From the NCBI RefSeq assembly GCF_027744825.2, contig NC_071345.1, positions 14,819,501-14,883,500 on the forward strand: a DNA stretch of 64,000 nucleotides. The letters are read 5' to 3'. The DNA is from Synchiropus splendidus. Its lineage: Eukaryota; Chordata; Actinopteri; Syngnathiformes; Callionymidae. The notes beneath the pieces were generated by a model, which was not told the DNA's origin, made no database searches, and worked only from the letters and a program-made list of their open reading frames with translations. Of the stretch, positions 61,521 to 64,000 are shown piece after piece. Within the stretch, counting starts at the first letter, position 1. Every line of letters begins with the position of its first letter. The position numbers and the translations under genes are program-made.

Positions 61521-62089
61521 ATAATCTAAAGCAACACCTTGCAGACACATGTAGGAGCTTCAACATAAAAACAAATACAAACACCAACAATTTAAACAGC
61601 ACAAAACAGTGAGATATGGTTACGGATATGGTGCAGTTTCGTGCAGGAGATTAAAGGATGGAATTAGTCGGTATAAGGAAATGGAGTTAGGATAACAGAA
61701 CCGTTATCTATATTTGCTGATCGACTCATGGTTCACACACGCCCTTCTGAAACACGGCTCTGTTGTGTCAATAGTTGTCGTCAATAGTCAATACTTGTCG
61801 AATTTGATTTAACTGTCACTCTGGTTTGCTGGTGCATTGTCAGCGTTTTCAACCTGGCACAAACATTAGACAGGTGTGGTGCAGGCAACTATAATAACAT
61901 ACGTTTCCAGCGATACAAAGAAAACAGAACGTCTTGTCTCAATATTTCGTTTTTGTTCTGGTGAGTGTACTTGTTTGGTTTAATCCAGAAATCTGTCGCA
62001 CCTTTCCGCTATTTATACCACTCCGCCAGGGTCACAGCGTTGAACCATCGCTCCCATGATTCTGGTGTGTTTTTCCATTCAGCATGATG

Positions 62090-62225
62090 GCCGTGAACTT
62101 ATGCCGCGTTCCAGTGGGAACTGGGAAATTCCCAGCCCGGCCCCCTGATGACGTAGGACTTCCCAGTCTGAAGGTGGGAACCTCAAGTTTGCAATCCAAG
62201 ATGGCGTCCTCAAACGTAAACAGGA
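62090..62225. mobile_element. Possible GTTCCAGT-type MITE fragment
   Basis: Contains GCGTTCCAGTGGGAACTGGG, GACGTAGGACTTCCCAGTCT and GGTGGGAACCTCAAGTTTGC, a set of partly self-complementary short blocks (GGGAACTGGG/CCCAGTC) as in short palindromic fish repeats. The open frames crossing it are probably repeat-derived. Confidence 0.35.
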
Positions 62226-62317
62226 CGCAGAAGTTTAGATTAAATGAAATACACCAGACGAAAACAAACACATTCCACTAATTTGTATTTCCACCCCATC
62301 CTGCCTTTCTTGTTGTT

Positions 62318-62323
<6 letters not shown>

Positions 62324-62390
<67 letters not shown>
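62324..62390. repeat. (TA)n microsatellite, about 67 bp
   Basis: Uninterrupted TA run, preceded by a short GT run. Confidence 0.95.
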
Positions 62391-62395
<5 letters not shown>

Positions 62396-63336
62396 GCAGC
62401 CTTGAGAATAGCTTTCATTGACGTCGCCATCTTCTTTGCAGTAAACTCAGCTGTGATGTCTTCCAACTTCCACAGTACCTGGATCGCAGCATTCGTCCAA
62501 TACTGCTGCTTCCTACTGACAGTTGAACTGGAGAGGCCACAGCGCCACCCCTCATCACGGAGGTAACATTACACAATAATAATACAGTTTTACTCTCCGC
62601 TGCATGTAAATCAAGACATCAGTTCCTAGTGTTACCATCAATAGTAATGTAGCTTGGTCCAGACAGACTCTCTGATACTACTTCACACCTCATTAAAAGT
62701 CAATAAGACATGGTCCACGGTCTTGGAAACCGTTCACATTTGACTCGTAGAACTCAGGTACTCACAGCGGAAAAGTTCACTGTGTCATTGTGGGTCATCG
62801 CTGTGAAGTTTGAAGGTCATGCTGACAACACAAACCTCACTTAAAGTACGTTACTTCACACTGCATTCCATGCATAATTTACAATTGTTTGTTCAAGTGA
62901 AGAGAGGTGCTAAATTACCTGCCAGTACCAGCTCAGGATTGAAACAATAGTTATTTTTGTTTTGAAAATGATCATGGGAAAATGAAAAAGATCATAACAC
63001 ATTTTAAAAACATTTTCAATGTAAATGTAAAACAAATATTCAACTAAAAATGAGCACTTCCACCTCCATAAATTATAGAAAATTCACATGAAATAAAGGC
63101 ACAATATTAGGTAGTTTTTAGAGTCCACGTGTTGTACATGAAGCCCAAGAAATTGTTTACAATTAAACTTAAGTAAAAGGGATAAGAGGAAGTTTGAATA
63201 AATGGCTGCGACCAGATGAAAATCCTGTTTTCAGTCTCCGATACACAGTATATTGGAGAACTGTCAAAACAATTGAATGCATCGGCAGCCAATGTTAAAA
63301 TTCATGAAACACACTGACACCTTCCATGTTAATACC

Positions 63337-63817
63337 TTTATTTAGAAAAGAATTTTGCAAAATGCTTTTAGTAGAGAGAACACAAATGCTTGTAAAAAAA
63401 TAATAATTATAATCTGCCTTGAAATCAAATATGAACTTTTTTTTCTGTAGCAAACAAATGTGTTTTTGGTTAGTTTTCATACAAACTTTTTACTTGATAC
63501 ATAATCACAGCCAAGTGTTGATTTGAAAAGGCAACAGCATTTCAATATGTTTTGAAAGAGTATGGTACATTTGTATCAAGCATACCGCGTGCATCACTAT
63601 ACACACTAAAACATTACGTCAGGAAAAAGAGAGAGAGAGAGGGGTACATAAAGCAGGGACACGAAGGCACAGGTGATAAACAAATCAAGGTGTTGTCACA
63701 CTTGTTTTTGAACATTTATATTTTATGCATAAGTCAGATTACAAATAGCTTTGGTAGCTCGAGATTGGCCAGGTAAGCGCTGTAGATAGAGAAGTAGCCA
63801 TCTGCGAGTCCACCGAT
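63337..63817 (-). other. Probable 3' UTR of the dispanin-like gene
   Basis: Lies between the stop codon at 63,818-63,820 and a minus-strand AATAAA at 63,337-63,342 (CTAAATAAAGG). No coding features seen. Confidence 0.5.
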
Positions 63818-63976
63818 TTATCGGCCGCCGGTGAGGTGGAACACCACTACCACGTAGACAAGGGTCAGGATGAAGCAACCCAGGCCCAGGCCCAGAGCCA
63901 CGTGGTTCAGGGTTCTGGCTGTCCTGCTGCTGCGTTCGGCCGCCATGCGGTCGCCCAAGTTGTTGGCTTCACGTGT
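63818..63976 (-). CDS. Last coding exon of a dispanin (CD225/IFITM-like) membrane protein, partial
   Basis: A 159-nt exon starts after a TTTCCAG acceptor and encodes 52 residues to the TAA stop at 63,818-63,820. It has the C-terminal pattern of CD225/dispanin proteins: a short loop (EANNLGDRMAAERSSR), the basic TARTLN turn, then one hydrophobic segment of about 24 residues (VALGLGLGCFILTLVYVVVV) and a short tail FHLTGGR. These proteins are small type II or hairpin membrane proteins of trafficking, synaptic or antiviral function. The N-terminal part and first membrane segment lie beyond the right edge. Which dispanin it is (PRRT-, SYNDIG-, TMEM233- or IFITM-like) cannot be decided from this exon. 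Confidence 0.65.
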   Translation of the reverse strand, partial: TREANNLGDRMAAERSSRTARTLNHVALGLGLGCFILTLVYVVVVFHLTGGR

Positions 63977-64000
63977 CTGGAAACCAATGAATTGAATTCA

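Larger units (their letters stand above)
58083..63336. other. Intergenic region with decayed repeats
   Basis: No confident exons. Contains a GTCT-type low-complexity block, hAT-like fragments, a solo MITE end and an AT microsatellite, listed separately. The open frame at 59,883-60,170 has no recognisable domain. Confidence 0.5.

Overview
This is a vertebrate nuclear window, almost certainly from a ray-finned (teleost, probably percomorph) fish. The genes are split by short GT..AG introns and are clear orthologues of human genes. The intergenic DNA carries fish-type repeats: Tc1/mariner and hAT non-autonomous elements, an L2-like LINE tail, and long (AT)n and (CA)n microsatellites. I found no bacterial or viral genes, CRISPR arrays, tRNAs or rRNAs. 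All gene models were spliced by hand from the sequence and homology was judged from memory of the families. Seven complete models and the one partial model were checked for reading phase across every junction.

Layout. 1-7,186: repeat-rich and mostly non-coding, with one possible terminal exon near 740-900. 7,187-9,343 (-): complete SULT2-type cytosolic sulfotransferase (287 aa). 12,532-15,882 (-): C8orf76 homologue (341 aa). 21,002-26,026 (-): ZHX1 homologue (900 aa), with a probable 4.4-kb 3' UTR down to 16.6 kb and 5' exon(s) up to about 29.7 kb. 31,113-41,656 (-): ATAD2 homologue (30 coding exons, 1,438 aa). 42,662-45,586 (-): PSMA2 (234 aa). 46,153-46,897 (+): MRPL32 (170 aa). 48,263-50,022 (-): CCDC127 (272 aa). 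50,702-55,779 (+): SDHA (15 coding exons, 663 aa). 55,780-63,817: mostly intergenic with decayed repeats and one possible first exon at 57,903. 63,818-63,976 (-): last coding exon of a dispanin (CD225/IFITM-like) membrane protein whose remainder lies beyond the window.

The order joins three blocks found on three human chromosomes: C8orf76-ZHX1-ATAD2 (8q24), PSMA2-MRPL32 (7p14) and CCDC127-SDHA (5p15). Within the blocks the head-to-head pairs PSMA2/MRPL32 and CCDC127/SDHA are kept, each with a short shared promoter interval. The genes do not form one pathway; they are mainly housekeeping functions (proteasome, mitochondrial ribosome, TCA cycle/complex II) and chromatin or transcription regulators (ZHX1, ATAD2).

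The points most worth a second look are a ZHX1 without its two C2H2 zinc fingers and with introns splitting two homeodomains; a 15-nt microexon in ATAD2 preceded by a 128-bp CA repeat that begins 15 nt after the upstream splice donor; and an hAT element with near-perfect 8-bp target duplication inside SDHA intron 4. I saw no convincing novel multi-gene system.
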